Source of the DNA: JAMLHH01 sp035515235
Lineage (GTDB): Bacteria; Bacteroidota; Bacteroidia; Chitinophagales; JADIYW01
Direction of reading: 5' to 3'
Assembly (NCBI GenBank): GCA_035515235.1
Contig: DATJBS010000024.1
Span: 8,735 to 72,734 of the forward strand
Length of the DNA: 64,000 nucleotides
The notes beneath the pieces were generated by a model, which worked only from the letters and a program-made list of their open reading frames with translations, was not told the origin of the DNA and ran no database searches. Shown here piece by piece: positions 38,347 to 47,563 of this stretch. The translations under genes and the position numbers were made by a program. How positions within the stretch are numbered: the stretch's first letter is position 1; the number at the start of each line of letters is the position of its first letter.

Positions 38347-39138
38347 TTAAATTTTACTTAAGTTAGAGTGTGTATTAATCGCAACTCTACCTGTATAATC
38401 AATTCTATTCAACATGAGTTGAATATTGTTTTCTTCAAAATATTCATCTGTAGCTTTTCGGCAACCTTCCCAATGACCATAATCGTCAATAATTAATATA
38501 CCATCTCGGATTAATTTTGGGAATAAATGTATTAACTCATGTTTTGTAGATTCGTACCAGTCAGTATCAAGTCTCAACAATGCAATTGGTTCTTCGGGCA
38601 TCATTGAAGGTATAGTATCTTCTACTTTACCTTTGATAAAATTCAGGTTTTTTTCTTGGTAATTTGTCAAACCTAAATTAGCTTGTACATCAGCTAAATC
38701 AGCTAAACACCATACAGAGTTTTTCTTAGTGCTTTTATTGGCTTCTAATAATTTATCAGCTTTTTCTCCCAACCACGAAATATCGTTTTTTGTAGGTTCT
38801 GACATACCTTCATAAGTGTCATATAAATAAATACTTCTATCGTATATCTTTCTGTTGGACAGCATTTTTGCAATTAACATGGAACTTCCACCTCTCCATA
38901 CTCCACATTCTACAAATGAACCCTCAATATTATTTGACAAAACATAATCTACTGAAAGGTAAAGACTATACATTCTTTCAATAGATGTCATAGTATATGG
39001 CTTGCAAAGATTATAAATTTCCCAAAACTCTTCTTCTTTAATATCTTCCAAAGGTTTGCTTAATCCATTGTTGTCTTTTCTAGTTTTTTGAACCGAGTAG
39101 CCGAGTCTATTAAAGAGACGTAATATTATTTTTTTCAT
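38347..39138 (-). CDS. TylF/MycF-type O-methyltransferase
   Basis: 263 residues. GSFVECGVWRGGSSMLIAK is the SAM-binding region, IYLYDTYEGM and LLRLDTDWYEST carry the family's metal-binding acidic residues, and IIDDYGHWEGCRKA closes the core. TylF/MycF enzymes methylate sugar hydroxyls, here probably of a surface glycan. Monocistronic, minus strand. Confidence 0.87.
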   Translation of the reverse strand: MKKIILRLFNRLGYSVQKTRKDNNGLSKPLEDIKEEEFWEIYNLCKPYTMTSIERMYSLYLSVDYVLSNNIEGSFVECGVWRGGSSMLIAKMLSNRKIYDRSIYLYDTYEGMSEPTKNDISWLGEKADKLLEANKSTKKNSVWCLADLADVQANLGLTNYQEKNLNFIKGKVEDTIPSMMPEEPIALLRLDTDWYESTKHELIHLFPKLIRDGILIIDDYGHWEGCRKATDEYFEENNIQLMLNRIDYTGRVAINTHSNLSKI

Positions 39139-39359
39139 TTATTTTAATATCTAAGATGGAATATAATAGAGTTTTGATGACTTAAACAAAGCGTGAATAT
39201 ACTAAAACCATCTAGAATAGAGTTTCAATTTTTAACAATGTCGAGTACTGACAATATTGAAAATGAAGCACAGTGCTCCTTAACTTATAAAGTTTAATTC
39301 CTTCTAAAATCAGTATAAACCAAACTGTCTTTGTATACAATGACAGTTTGGTTTATAAT

Positions 39360-39581
39360 TTACTTAATCTTCTCTATTTTAATTTCTACTCTTCTTTCTT
39401 TAGCATAATCAGGAGAGAATACTGGATCTTTTCCTTCTATCGTTTCTTGATTGCTACTACCTAAAGGTTCTCTAGCGATATTCAGTTGTCCGTTTTGTAC
39501 AAATGACTTTAAGATCTCGCCATTATATTCCAAAAGATATTTCTCAATAGATTGTACCCGACGTTCAGTGAGATATTTACT
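39360..39581 (-). pseudogene. C-terminal remnant of an OmpA-family protein
   Basis: A 73-codon frame without a start, beginning just after an in-frame stop (39582-39584). It reads KYLTERRVQSIEKYL, then LGSSNQETIEG and ERRVEIKIEKIK, the end of an OmpA peptidoglycan-binding domain. Upstream sequence is not coding, so the N-terminal part has been lost. It is preserved well enough that the loss may be recent. Confidence 0.75.
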
Positions 39582-39614
39582 TTACTTTTAAAATTCTTTT
39601 TAGTCGACATAAAA

Positions 39615-39653
39615 AAGAAAACCCCACTCGTAATGAGCAGGGTTAGTTTTCTT
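39615..39653 (-). terminator. Terminator of the peroxide-defence gene cluster
   Basis: AAGAAAAC (39615-39622) pairs with GTTTTCTT (39646-39653), with an inner CTC/GAG pair near the loop. The minus strand continues with a run of T. It lies 17 bases past the stop of the DUF6952 gene. Confidence 0.75.
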
Positions 39654-39669
39654 ATTGTGTTAGAATGTT

Positions 39670-39918
39670 CTATTTGTCTATAGATCCAGTTACTTTCTTT
39701 GCGAATGTATTGATAGCATCAGTATTACGCATTCCAGATGCGGTCATTTGATGTACTTCCAATGCTCCACAAATATTAGTAATGAATTCTCCTATGACAT
39801 TCATTTCCTCATCAGTGATTCCTCTCGCTTCAGAAAGAGATTCTAAAACTTCGAGAGTGGTTTCGAGCTTCTCTACTTCATTGTTTAGAAATAGATGTTT
39901 AATTACGGGTACTTTCAT
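39670..39918 (-). CDS. DUF6952 family protein
   Basis: 82 residues, mostly helical: MKVPVIKHL at the start, ESLSEARGITDEEMNVIGE in the middle, KKVTGSIDK at the end. This small family of unknown function accompanies thioredoxin and AhpC-type peroxiredoxin genes in Bacteroidota. Its start lies 20 bases inside the thioredoxin gene, so the two are coupled. Confidence 0.8.
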   Translation of the reverse strand: MKVPVIKHLFLNNEVEKLETTLEVLESLSEARGITDEEMNVIGEFITNICGALEVHQMTASGMRNTDAINTFAKKVTGSIDK

Positions 39919-40213
39919 TGAATAGTTGGATTAAACTGTCAGCTTGATTGGTTTGTACTTGATTGAATAACTGTCCATTTTTAAAGATTGCAAAAGTGGG
40001 TAAATTATCCACTTTAGCTAATTGTCTAGACTCTGTTAATTTCTCAGCATCTACATACAAAAACGGAATGCCTTCATTTTCTGATGCTAATTTTTTGAAC
40101 TTCGGCTTCATTATTCTACAATTTCCACACCAAGTAGCACCATATTGTACCATCACGATATCGTTCTCATTGACTATCTGAGCCAAAGTATCTTCTCCTA
40201 ATTCTTGAAACAT
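39899..40213 (-). CDS. Thioredoxin family protein
   Basis: 104 residues, thioredoxin fold with active site WCGNC (Cys29, Cys32) instead of the usual WCGPC, and the cis-Pro region NLPTFAIF. Cytoplasmic. The neighbouring 2-Cys peroxiredoxin is its likely partner, which it would re-reduce. Confidence 0.9.
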   Translation of the reverse strand: MFQELGEDTLAQIVNENDIVMVQYGATWCGNCRIMKPKFKKLASENEGIPFLYVDAEKLTESRQLAKVDNLPTFAIFKNGQLFNQVQTNQADSLIQLFNESTRN

Positions 40214-40242
40214 ACCTTTTTTATTTTGTTGTTAAAAGCAGC

Positions 40243-40878
40243 TTAGTGCTTGCTTAAATAGTCTGCTGTACTGTTTCTATCTGCCTTCATAGCATCTTTT
40301 CCTTCTTCCCAGTTTGCAGGACATACTTCACCATGGTTTTGCACGTGAGCATAAGCATCAATTAATCTTAAAAACTCATTTACATTTCTACCTAATGGCA
40401 TATCATTCACACTTTCGTGGAAGATTTTTCCAGTTTCATCAATTAAGTAAGTTGCTCTGTAAGTCACATTGCCACCTTCATAAGAGAATTCATCTGTTTC
40501 CTCATCTGTAGAATAATCTGAATCTAGAATATCTAGCTCTTCTGATAATATTCTATGAGTATCAGCTAGAATAGGATAAGTTACACCTTCAATACCACCG
40601 TTATCTTTTGGTGTATTTAACCACGCGAAGTGAACTTCTGGAGTGTCACAAGAAGCACCTATAATGATAGTATTTCTTTTTTCAAACTCCGGTTGAGCTT
40701 CTTGAAAAGCGTGCAACTCAGTAGGACATACAAACGTGAAATCTTTTGGATACCAAAATAAGATCACTTTTTTCTTTTGTTCTATTGCTTGTTTGAAGAT
40801 ATTGATTTTAAATGTGTCACCCATTTCATCTATTGCATCTATTGCGATATTTGGGAATTTTCTACCTACGTTTGCCAT
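40243..40878 (-). CDS. ahpC: 2-Cys peroxiredoxin (AhpC/TSA family)
   Basis: Reduces hydrogen peroxide and alkyl hydroperoxides. 211 residues with peroxidatic Cys51 in FTFVCPTE and resolving Cys186 in GEVCPANW. Lies upstream of thioredoxin and DUF6952 and downstream of dps; the whole group is divergent from an OxyR gene that probably activates it. No ahpF is present, so the local thioredoxin may be the reductant. Confidence 0.92.
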   Translation of the reverse strand: MANVGRKFPNIAIDAIDEMGDTFKINIFKQAIEQKKKVILFWYPKDFTFVCPTELHAFQEAQPEFEKRNTIIIGASCDTPEVHFAWLNTPKDNGGIEGVTYPILADTHRILSEELDILDSDYSTDEETDEFSYEGGNVTYRATYLIDETGKIFHESVNDMPLGRNVNEFLRLIDAYAHVQNHGEVCPANWEEGKDAMKADRNSTADYLSKH

Positions 40879-40911
40879 TTTTTATGATTTTGTTTTTTGT
40901 TTTTTCTAAAA

Positions 40912-41391
40912 TTATTTATTCAACCATGAAGAGTACATCCAAATGGTTTTTTCTTGTTCTGTGATAAAATCAGTCAATAAAGTTAAAGTTCCTTCATCTC
41001 CTAATTCATTTGCAGTAGTTAAAATATCTCTTTCTAATACCACCAATGTTTTAAGACTTTCGACTACTAAAGTTACGGAAGATTCTGCATCAGTTATGTT
41101 TTTACCTATTTGAACTTCTGCATTTTTTTGATAATCTTCGAAAGTATGTAATGGAGTAAAGCCTAACGTAAGTATACGCTCAGCTATATCATCTATTTTG
41201 ATTTGTGCATCTGTATATAGCTCTTCAAATTTAACATGCAATTCAAAAAACTGCGGGCCTTTGATATTCCAATGTAACCCTCTCAAACTTTGATAAAATA
41301 TTTGATAGTTGGAGAGTAATTGATTGAGCTCTATAACAAGTTTTTCTGATATGGTTTTATCTAATCCTATTCTACTTAATTTTGACATCAT
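40912..41391 (-). CDS. dps: Dps/ferritin-like protein
   Basis: 159 residues, four-helix ferritin fold with the Dps ferroxidase pattern: LHWNIKGPQFFELHVKFEELY and IDDIAERI supply His, His, Asp and Glu ligands between subunits. Stores iron by oxidising it with peroxide and may shield DNA. Start could be Met1 or Met2. First gene of the peroxide cluster. Confidence 0.92.
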   Translation of the reverse strand: MMSKLSRIGLDKTISEKLVIELNQLLSNYQIFYQSLRGLHWNIKGPQFFELHVKFEELYTDAQIKIDDIAERILTLGFTPLHTFEDYQKNAEVQIGKNITDAESSVTLVVESLKTLVVLERDILTTANELGDEGTLTLLTDFITEQEKTIWMYSSWLNK

Positions 41392-41486
41392 CTTTGTATT
41401 TACTGGTATAACTTAACAATACAAATTTAGCCATTTTGGTTTTATAAAAAAAATCAATTATTTTTATAATCAAATAGTTTTTCTTT
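41392..41486. promoter_or_regulatory. Divergent promoter region dps/oxyR
   Basis: 95 bases, very AT-rich. TTTATAATCAAATAGTTTTT near 41462 contains ATAG-like words of the kind OxyR binds as ATAGnTnnnAnCTAT tetramer sites, but I could not align a full consensus. Confidence 0.35.
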
Positions 41487-42431
41487 ATGGTCACTATCAC
41501 TCAATTAGAATACGTCGTTGCAGTAGACACTTATCGTCACTTCGCTAATGCTGCTGAAAAGTGCATGGTGACACAGCCTACACTTTCGATGCAAATCAAA
41601 AAGTTGGAAGAGTATTTAGGAGTAATTATTTTTGATCGGTCCAAGCAACCCGTTATTCCTACAGATGTTGGAAGTTTGATTATTGATCAAGCAAGAGATG
41701 TTTTAAGAGAGACCGCCCAATTGGAAAATATTGCAAAGGGTTATAACGAAAATATTTCTGGAAGATTGAATATTGCTATCATTCCCACTTTAGCACCTTT
41801 CCTTTTGCCATTATTTATTGGAAAAATGATAGAACGTCATCCCGGAATAAGATTAAATATCAAAGAATTAACTACCGCTGAAATTATACATCAATTGAAA
41901 GTAGATGAAGTCGATGTAGGAATATTGTCTACGCCATTGCACGAAGAGCAGATTTATGAAGATCCAATTTTTTATGAAGAGATTAAAATCTATACTCAGT
42001 CTGGTCATCCTCTCAGCAAAAAGCAATTTGTGAGTCCTGAAGAAATTTATAATAGAAAGGATGTTTGGATGTTGACGAATGGAAATTGTTTTAGAAATCA
42101 AGTCATCAATTTATGCAAAAATCAATATTCTAGTGATGATAATGCTGCTGTGAATTATGAAAGCGGTTCGCTCGAAACTTTGAAGAAATTAGTGGAAACA
42201 GAAGGTGGATTTACCTTCTTACCTGAATTAGCAGTTAATGAATTGTCCTCTCGTCAGTTGAATCAAGTGGTCAGTTTTGAAGGCCGAGTTCCCTTAAGAG
42301 AAATCAGTCTTTGCTATGTGCGAAATGCAGCTAAAAAAGATATGATTGATATCTTGAAGCAATGTATTAGAGAAGTAGTTCCTGTGGAAATGTTAGATAA
42401 GAATCGCGGTGGAATTGTAGAGTGGAGGTAA
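41487..42431 (+). CDS. oxyR: OxyR-type LysR family peroxide-sensing regulator
   Basis: 314 residues. N-terminal winged helix (TITQLEYVVAVDTYRHFANA...QPTLSMQIKKLEE) and a substrate-binding domain in which Cys201 and Cys210 (NGNCFRNQVINLC) have the same spacing as the redox pair Cys199-Cys208 of E. coli OxyR. A disulfide would form on exposure to peroxide and switch on dps and ahpC, which are divergent. Confidence 0.93.
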   Translation: MVTITQLEYVVAVDTYRHFANAAEKCMVTQPTLSMQIKKLEEYLGVIIFDRSKQPVIPTDVGSLIIDQARDVLRETAQLENIAKGYNENISGRLNIAIIPTLAPFLLPLFIGKMIERHPGIRLNIKELTTAEIIHQLKVDEVDVGILSTPLHEEQIYEDPIFYEEIKIYTQSGHPLSKKQFVSPEEIYNRKDVWMLTNGNCFRNQVINLCKNQYSSDDNAAVNYESGSLETLKKLVETEGGFTFLPELAVNELSSRQLNQVVSFEGRVPLREISLCYVRNAAKKDMIDILKQCIREVVPVEMLDKNRGGIVEWR

Positions 42432-43003
42432 TTTATTAATGTGGCAATGATTGTTAATGTGGCAATTAGAAACTATAGTATGTACTACAGATATAATTAC
42501 TCGATAACAGGGTCGACACAGTGAGGTTGAATTACTCTCAAAGTTACTTAAATCACAGAGCAATTAATTATCAATTGTATAAAAGTAAAATAGTTTTCAA
42601 ATCAGAGAAATAATCAAAAGGAACCATTGGTCTATGTCACCTATAAATCTATGTGGTGAAAAATCGATTTAGTGAAAATATCTAAAACACATAGAAACAT
42701 AGTTTTTTAAATCAGAGTAATATTTAAAAAAACCATTGGTCTATGTCATCTATAAATCTATGTGGTGGAAATATCTAAAACACAAAGGAACATAGTTTTC
42801 AAATCAGAGAAATAATTAAAAGAAATCATTGATCTATGCCACCTATAAATCTATGTGGTGAAAAATATTGCAATAATCTAAAATCGATTTTGGAAATAAG
42901 AATTTAACAAATATCAAGACTTTAACTACTTTCCTTTGGTCGTTTTAAATGATTAACTATTACATTTACTTGATTAGTAAATCACTCACAATACATAAAA
43001 CTC
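42432..43003. other. 570-base gap filled mainly by tandem repeats
   Basis: No gene. After two TTAATGTGGCAAT words (42440-42470) come three tandem copies of a ~74-base repeat. The last 130 bases before the ceramidase-like gene probably contain its promoter, but no consensus is clear. Confidence 0.6.
42591..42866. repeat. Three tandem copies of a ~74-base intergenic repeat
   Basis: Copies at 42591-42664, 42700-42772 and 42793-42866 share TAGTTTTCAAATCAGAG, CATTGGTCTATGTCACC and TATAAATCTATGTGGTG with few differences. The spacers also share TATCTAAAACACA. The end motif ATCTATGTGGTGAA reappears in inverted orientation near 62.41 kb. Spacing is uneven and the spacers are related, so it is not a CRISPR array. 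Confidence 0.85.
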
Positions 43004-44827
43004 ATGTTAGAAATAGGAATCGGCAAGGCAGATATTACAGCATTTAAAAGAGGAGTAGGAATGCTCGGTTATGGCTTAGCTATACAAGTGATGTTGGATA
43101 TTGAAACTCCATTGTATGCAAGAGCTTTCGTCTTTTACGATCCAATTCAAAAAAACAGAGTCGCTTTTGTCAATGCTGAATTATGTATGATTAATCCGTC
43201 TTTGAAAGATGGAGTGGTTAGAAAATTACAACAAAACTATCCTGAGTGGAATTATACTTACGAAAATCTAATGCTGACAGCACAGCATACACATACTGGA
43301 CCGAGCGGATATTCTTTGCATCCATTATATAGTATGAGTTCTCCAGGATTTGTGCAAGAGATTTATGATAAAATTGTCAATGGAATTGTAGAATCCATAG
43401 TACTCGCTGAGAAAAATAAAGCACCTGGAAAAGTTCAAGTAGGTAAAGGCGATTTCGATTTAGAAACTTCTATCAGTTATAATAGATCGATTGCAGCTTA
43501 TAATCTCAATCCAGAAGTAGAACATAAAATATCTTTTGCCAATAGACATTTGGCAGCGGATAAAAGAATGACCTTATTGCAAATTACGGATGAAAATGGA
43601 AAACCAAGAGCTTCAGTCAATTGGTTTGCAGTGCACACGACGAATCTTCCAAATAATTGGATGAAGGTATGTTCGGATAATAAAGGTTTTGCAGCTACTG
43701 AATTAGAAGAATCTTTCTCAGAAGATCCAAATTATGTTTCTGCATTTGCTCAAGGTGCATGTGGCGATGTCTCTGCACGAGTGAAGTATAATCCAAAATT
43801 AGATCGTCAGCGAGGATATTGGGAAGGTCCTTTTGAAGATGATCTGAAAAGTTCTAAATACAACGGAAATATCCAGTATAAAAAAGCGAAAGAAATTATT
43901 TCCAATATCGACACTACTAAAGATTTAGGAGCGTCGGGAGTAGATGCTCAATTATTGTGTACTGATTTCGGTAAAATAAATATTGATCCAGAATTTACTG
44001 GAGGTAAAGAAGGTTGTGTGACAAGTCCATCATGTATGGGAGCTGCTTTTTTAGTGGGTTCTGTAATGGATGGTCCTGGAATGCCAGAATTGTTAGGTTT
44101 AGGTTCTGTAGCCTTGTCTAAAATTATTACGAAAAAAAGAGAGCTATTCAGCAAAGGTGAAAACAAAGTCTATGTAGAAAGAATGCTTAGAGCGCAAGGA
44201 GGGAAACCTATCATGTTAGAAACTGGCAGAAATTTGATTTTAGGATCAAGACCAAAGAATTTGCTATTGCCAGATTTTGCAGATGAGCTAATTAAAAATA
44301 TTAAACATTTTGATAGAATAGGTTTATACGATCAAACACCGCTTGCTCCACAAGTTTTGCCTGTACAAGCCATGCGAATTGGTGCGATTTTGATTGTGGG
44401 AATTCCTTTTGAAATCACTACTATAGCAAGCAAAAGATTAATTCAAACAATTCAGGATAAAGTAAAAAATCAAGGAATCGAAGAAGTGATTTTAGCACCT
44501 TATGCCAATGCATATAATGGTTATATCACTACTAATGAAGAATATCAATTACAAATGTATGAAGGTGGACATTGCGTTTTTGGTCAGTGGTCGCTGAATG
44601 CATTGCAAGAGAAATGTTCCAAAGCTATTACAGAATTATTGAAACCTGCAGCACAACGTCAATCACTTAGAGAAGCAGAGCCTGATGTTTATTCTGAAGA
44701 TTATATCCAGGCTTTCACACATTTTCAAGGTGATTTTTATAAAGGCATCCTAAAAAAAGAACAACGTAAAGAAAATCGACGTTTGAAGATTGAAGCTAGA
44801 AAAGATAGAAACGGAGCTTCTTATTAG
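43004..44827 (+). CDS. Neutral/alkaline ceramidase-like amidase
   Basis: 607 residues. GIGKADIT at the N-terminus, LTAQHTHTGPSGY with zinc-ligand candidates His95/His97, NWFAVHTTNL with His211, and AQGACGDVSARV are hallmarks of neutral ceramidases, which cut the amide bond of ceramide. Bacteroidota make sphingolipids, so a role in own lipid turnover is possible. Unlike secreted ceramidases there is no visible signal peptide. The substrate is therefore uncertain. Confidence 0.78.
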   Translation: MLEIGIGKADITAFKRGVGMLGYGLAIQVMLDIETPLYARAFVFYDPIQKNRVAFVNAELCMINPSLKDGVVRKLQQNYPEWNYTYENLMLTAQHTHTGPSGYSLHPLYSMSSPGFVQEIYDKIVNGIVESIVLAEKNKAPGKVQVGKGDFDLETSISYNRSIAAYNLNPEVEHKISFANRHLAADKRMTLLQITDENGKPRASVNWFAVHTTNLPNNWMKVCSDNKGFAATELEESFSEDPNYVSAFAQGACGDVSARVKYNPKLDRQRGYWEGPFEDDLKSSKYNGNIQYKKAKEIISNIDTTKDLGASGVDAQLLCTDFGKINIDPEFTGGKEGCVTSPSCMGAAFLVGSVMDGPGMPELLGLGSVALSKIITKKRELFSKGENKVYVERMLRAQGGKPIMLETGRNLILGSRPKNLLLPDFADELIKNIKHFDRIGLYDQTPLAPQVLPVQAMRIGAILIVGIPFEITTIASKRLIQTIQDKVKNQGIEEVILAPYANAYNGYITTNEEYQLQMYEGGHCVFGQWSLNALQEKCSKAITELLKPAAQRQSLREAEPDVYSEDYIQAFTHFQGDFYKGILKKEQRKENRRLKIEARKDRNGASY

Positions 44828-44857
44828 AAATAAAATTTCTTTAATCAGACATATTTT

Positions 44858-44896
44858 AAAATGTGCTTTAATATGAAAATTGTTGGAGCACATTTT
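44858..44896 (+). terminator. Terminator after the ceramidase-like gene
   Basis: AAAATGTGCT (44858-44867) and AGCACATTTT (44887-44896) pair perfectly across a 19-base loop, followed by CTATTTTTAG. It separates the enzyme gene from the kinase gene 17 bases further on. Confidence 0.7.
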
Positions 44897-44912
44897 CTAT
44901 TTTTAGTATAGA

Positions 44913-46691
44913 ATGTTTTTACATAAAATCTCATGTCGCCCATCAATAGTGATCATCTTGTATGGATTATTATTGATTGCTTGTAAAACTGAAACTAAGC
45001 ATTCTAAAAACTTACAACTTTATACCACTTCTGAGTTTAAAAGTCAATTAAAATCTATAGATGAAATGATGGATTTGAATAGTTTTGATACTGCTCAGAT
45101 TTATCTCAATCAATTGAAAGAAAGTAATATTTTATTAAAGCCTTCTTTAGTTGCTTATATCATTTCTAGCAGGCAGGCAGAGATTTACTATTATAATGAT
45201 TTGCACGAGTTAGGAATTCAAGAATCCAAAAAAGCTTTAATAATAGCAGAATCATTAAAAGATAGTGCTTTAAAAATGGACGCTTATAATTTTTGTGGCT
45301 TGTTTTATATGAATATGGATAGCATGAATTTGTCTATTCAATATTTTTACAAAGGTTTAGCAGAAATTCCTTCGATTCCTTCTGAATATTTACAAGATAT
45401 TTTATTGTCGAGACCTTTTCATATTTACGGGAATCTTGCCGAAGCCTATTTTATAAAAAATGAATTAGATAGTGCTATTTTTTACAGTAAAAAGACTCAA
45501 AGGGAAGCTATTATTGACAAAAATAAAAGAGGAGAGATCGTTTCATTGATTCAAATGGGAGATGCTTATTTGAAAAAAGACGAATCAGATAGTGCTTTGT
45601 TTTATTTAATAGAAGCTAAAGATCTTTCAACAAAAGAACAACTTCTTGATTTGAAGTTAAATAGTTTAGCAAGTTTAGCTCAAACGGAATTTTCCAGAAA
45701 TCATCTCAAATTATCTAATGATATTTTAGAAGAAGGTTTTGAATTACAGAAAAGTTCTTCTCCAATCAATTCTTATTACAAGATTTTATTCTTGGAAAAA
45801 GCTTCGGAAATTTATTCCCAACAAAAAGATTTTCAGCATTTGTCTTTGTCTTTAAAACAATTGACTAAGGAGCAATCTAAAACAAAAGAAATCTATAACA
45901 AGCAATTTTTGAGTGTATTTATGAGTGGCTTGCAAAATGAATCCAAGCTATTAAATATGGAAGTAGAAAAAGCAGTCCAATCTAAAAAGTTGGCGAATAT
46001 TAGACTGTATATCATCTTGTTAGCGATTATAGTATTGATTGCCCTATTCCTCACGTATAGATATTATACTCAACATAAATTGAAAATGGCAGAATTGAGA
46101 AATAAAATTAGCCAAGATTTACATGATGAGATAGGTTCGACCTTGAGTGGAATCGCCATGTATAGTTATGTCATCAAAAATCAAATCAAATCAGGGAATG
46201 AAGTTGTAGTCAATGAATCTTTGCATATTATTGAAAAAAATGCCACCGATATGGTGAAAAAACTGAGTGATATTGTTTGGTCAGTCAATCCTTTGTATGA
46301 CAATTTGGGACAATTATTTATCCGACTTTATGAGTTTTTAATAGAATTAGCTCAAGTCAATCAAATCCAAGCACATTCTTCTTTTAGCCCAGAATTAGAA
46401 AAAATTAAACTCACAATGATACAAAGAAAAAATTTGTATCTCATTTGCAAGGAAGCCATCAATAATGCAGTCAAACACAGTGCTTGTCAAAATATTTATT
46501 TCTTAGTTTCTAAAAATCATTCTACTCTAACTGTAAGTATTAAAGACGACGGAAGAGGAATAGATAATACAACATCTCTAGGAAATGGATTAGTAAATAT
46601 GGATAAACGAGCACAAGAAATGAAAGCCGAAATGGAGAGAATTTCCTCAGAAAAAGGGACTGAGATATTAATCAGTTTTAAAATCACCTAA
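44913..46691 (+). CDS. TPR-containing sensor histidine kinase (HisKA_3 type)
   Basis: 592 residues. An N-terminal lipoprotein-like signal (lipobox LIAC near residue 24) is followed by periplasmic TPR-like helices (about 60-340), one membrane span (about 364-384) and a NarX/DesK-type kinase core: HisKA_3 with DLHDEIGS (His404), the N-box CKEAINNAVKHS and the G-box DDGRGID. Autophosphorylates on His404 and passes phosphate to the regulator encoded 53 bases downstream. The signal is unknown. Confidence 0.9.
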   Translation: MFLHKISCRPSIVIILYGLLLIACKTETKHSKNLQLYTTSEFKSQLKSIDEMMDLNSFDTAQIYLNQLKESNILLKPSLVAYIISSRQAEIYYYNDLHELGIQESKKALIIAESLKDSALKMDAYNFCGLFYMNMDSMNLSIQYFYKGLAEIPSIPSEYLQDILLSRPFHIYGNLAEAYFIKNELDSAIFYSKKTQREAIIDKNKRGEIVSLIQMGDAYLKKDESDSALFYLIEAKDLSTKEQLLDLKLNSLASLAQTEFSRNHLKLSNDILEEGFELQKSSSPINSYYKILFLEKASEIYSQQKDFQHLSLSLKQLTKEQSKTKEIYNKQFLSVFMSGLQNESKLLNMEVEKAVQSKKLANIRLYIILLAIIVLIALFLTYRYYTQHKLKMAELRNKISQDLHDEIGSTLSGIAMYSYVIKNQIKSGNEVVVNESLHIIEKNATDMVKKLSDIVWSVNPLYDNLGQLFIRLYEFLIELAQVNQIQAHSSFSPELEKIKLTMIQRKNLYLICKEAINNAVKHSACQNIYFLVSKNHSTLTVSIKDDGRGIDNTTSLGNGLVNMDKRAQEMKAEMERISSEKGTEILISFKIT

Positions 46692-46744
46692 TGAGGTATC
46701 CTATTCAAATTTTGAAAATAGTAGTTTCGATATAGATTCATTTT

Positions 46745-47395
46745 ATGATGAAAACCAGAGTCTTAATATTTGAAGATAATCAATTGATTAGAGGAGCTTT
46801 ATATGCAATTATAAATGCTTCTGAGACCTTTGTTTGTGTTGGAGCTTTTCCTGACTGCAGCCAATTAATAGAAAATATTAAAACCTACAATCCACAAGTT
46901 ATTTTGATGGATATTGAAATGCCCGGAATGAATGGGATAGAGGCGACTAAAATGATCTCTCAACAATTCCCTGAAAAAAGAGTGCTCATTCAAACCGTCT
47001 TTAACGATTCCGAAAAAATCTTTCACGCTATTTGTGCAGGAGCTTCAGGATATATTCTCAAAACTGATCCACCTCAAAGATTATTAGAGGCATTAGAAGA
47101 AGCATATAATGGTGGTGCACCAATGTCCGCTACGATTGCCAAAAAAGTATGGCAGTTTTTTAGTAGAAAAAATGTCATTTTAGTTGCTCCAGATAAGACT
47201 GTAGAGCCACTCAGTGAAAGAGAACTAAGTATTTTGAAAGAAATGCAAGAAGGCGCTCAACTCAAAGCTATTGCTCTTTCTCAATTTATCAGTTATGAAA
47301 CTGTTCGCACGCATGTCAAGAATATTTACAGAAAATTGCATGTCAACTCGAGAGCAGAAGCTATCATGAAAGCTTCCCAACAAGGCTTGAACTAA
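46745..47395 (+). CDS. NarL/FixJ-type response regulator
   Basis: 216 residues: receiver domain with acceptor Asp56 in LMDIEMPG, then a LuxR-type helix-turn-helix (LSERELSILKEMQEG...YETVRTHVKNIYRKLHV). Forms a pair with the kinase upstream. Start may be Met1 or Met2. Targets are not apparent; the small lipoprotein gene downstream is a candidate. Confidence 0.92.
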   Translation: MMKTRVLIFEDNQLIRGALYAIINASETFVCVGAFPDCSQLIENIKTYNPQVILMDIEMPGMNGIEATKMISQQFPEKRVLIQTVFNDSEKIFHAICAGASGYILKTDPPQRLLEALEEAYNGGAPMSATIAKKVWQFFSRKNVILVAPDKTVEPLSERELSILKEMQEGAQLKAIALSQFISYETVRTHVKNIYRKLHVNSRAEAIMKASQQGLN

Positions 47396-47563
47396 TCTCC
47401 TAATTCATATTATTATAAATTAATTTTCACCCTTTGAGGTATTGAACCGCAATAGGATGATGTATAATTTTATCTAATAGTCAAAGCGACTTATGGAGTT
47501 CAGCAACCATTCAAACGGGGCTCATCCGAAATGCCTTATGAGTAGGACAATAAAAATATAATT

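Noticed and set aside
42591..42866. Possible CRISPR array
   Set aside because: Units are ~74 bases with related, unequal spacers, only three copies and no cas genes; this is an intergenic tandem repeat.
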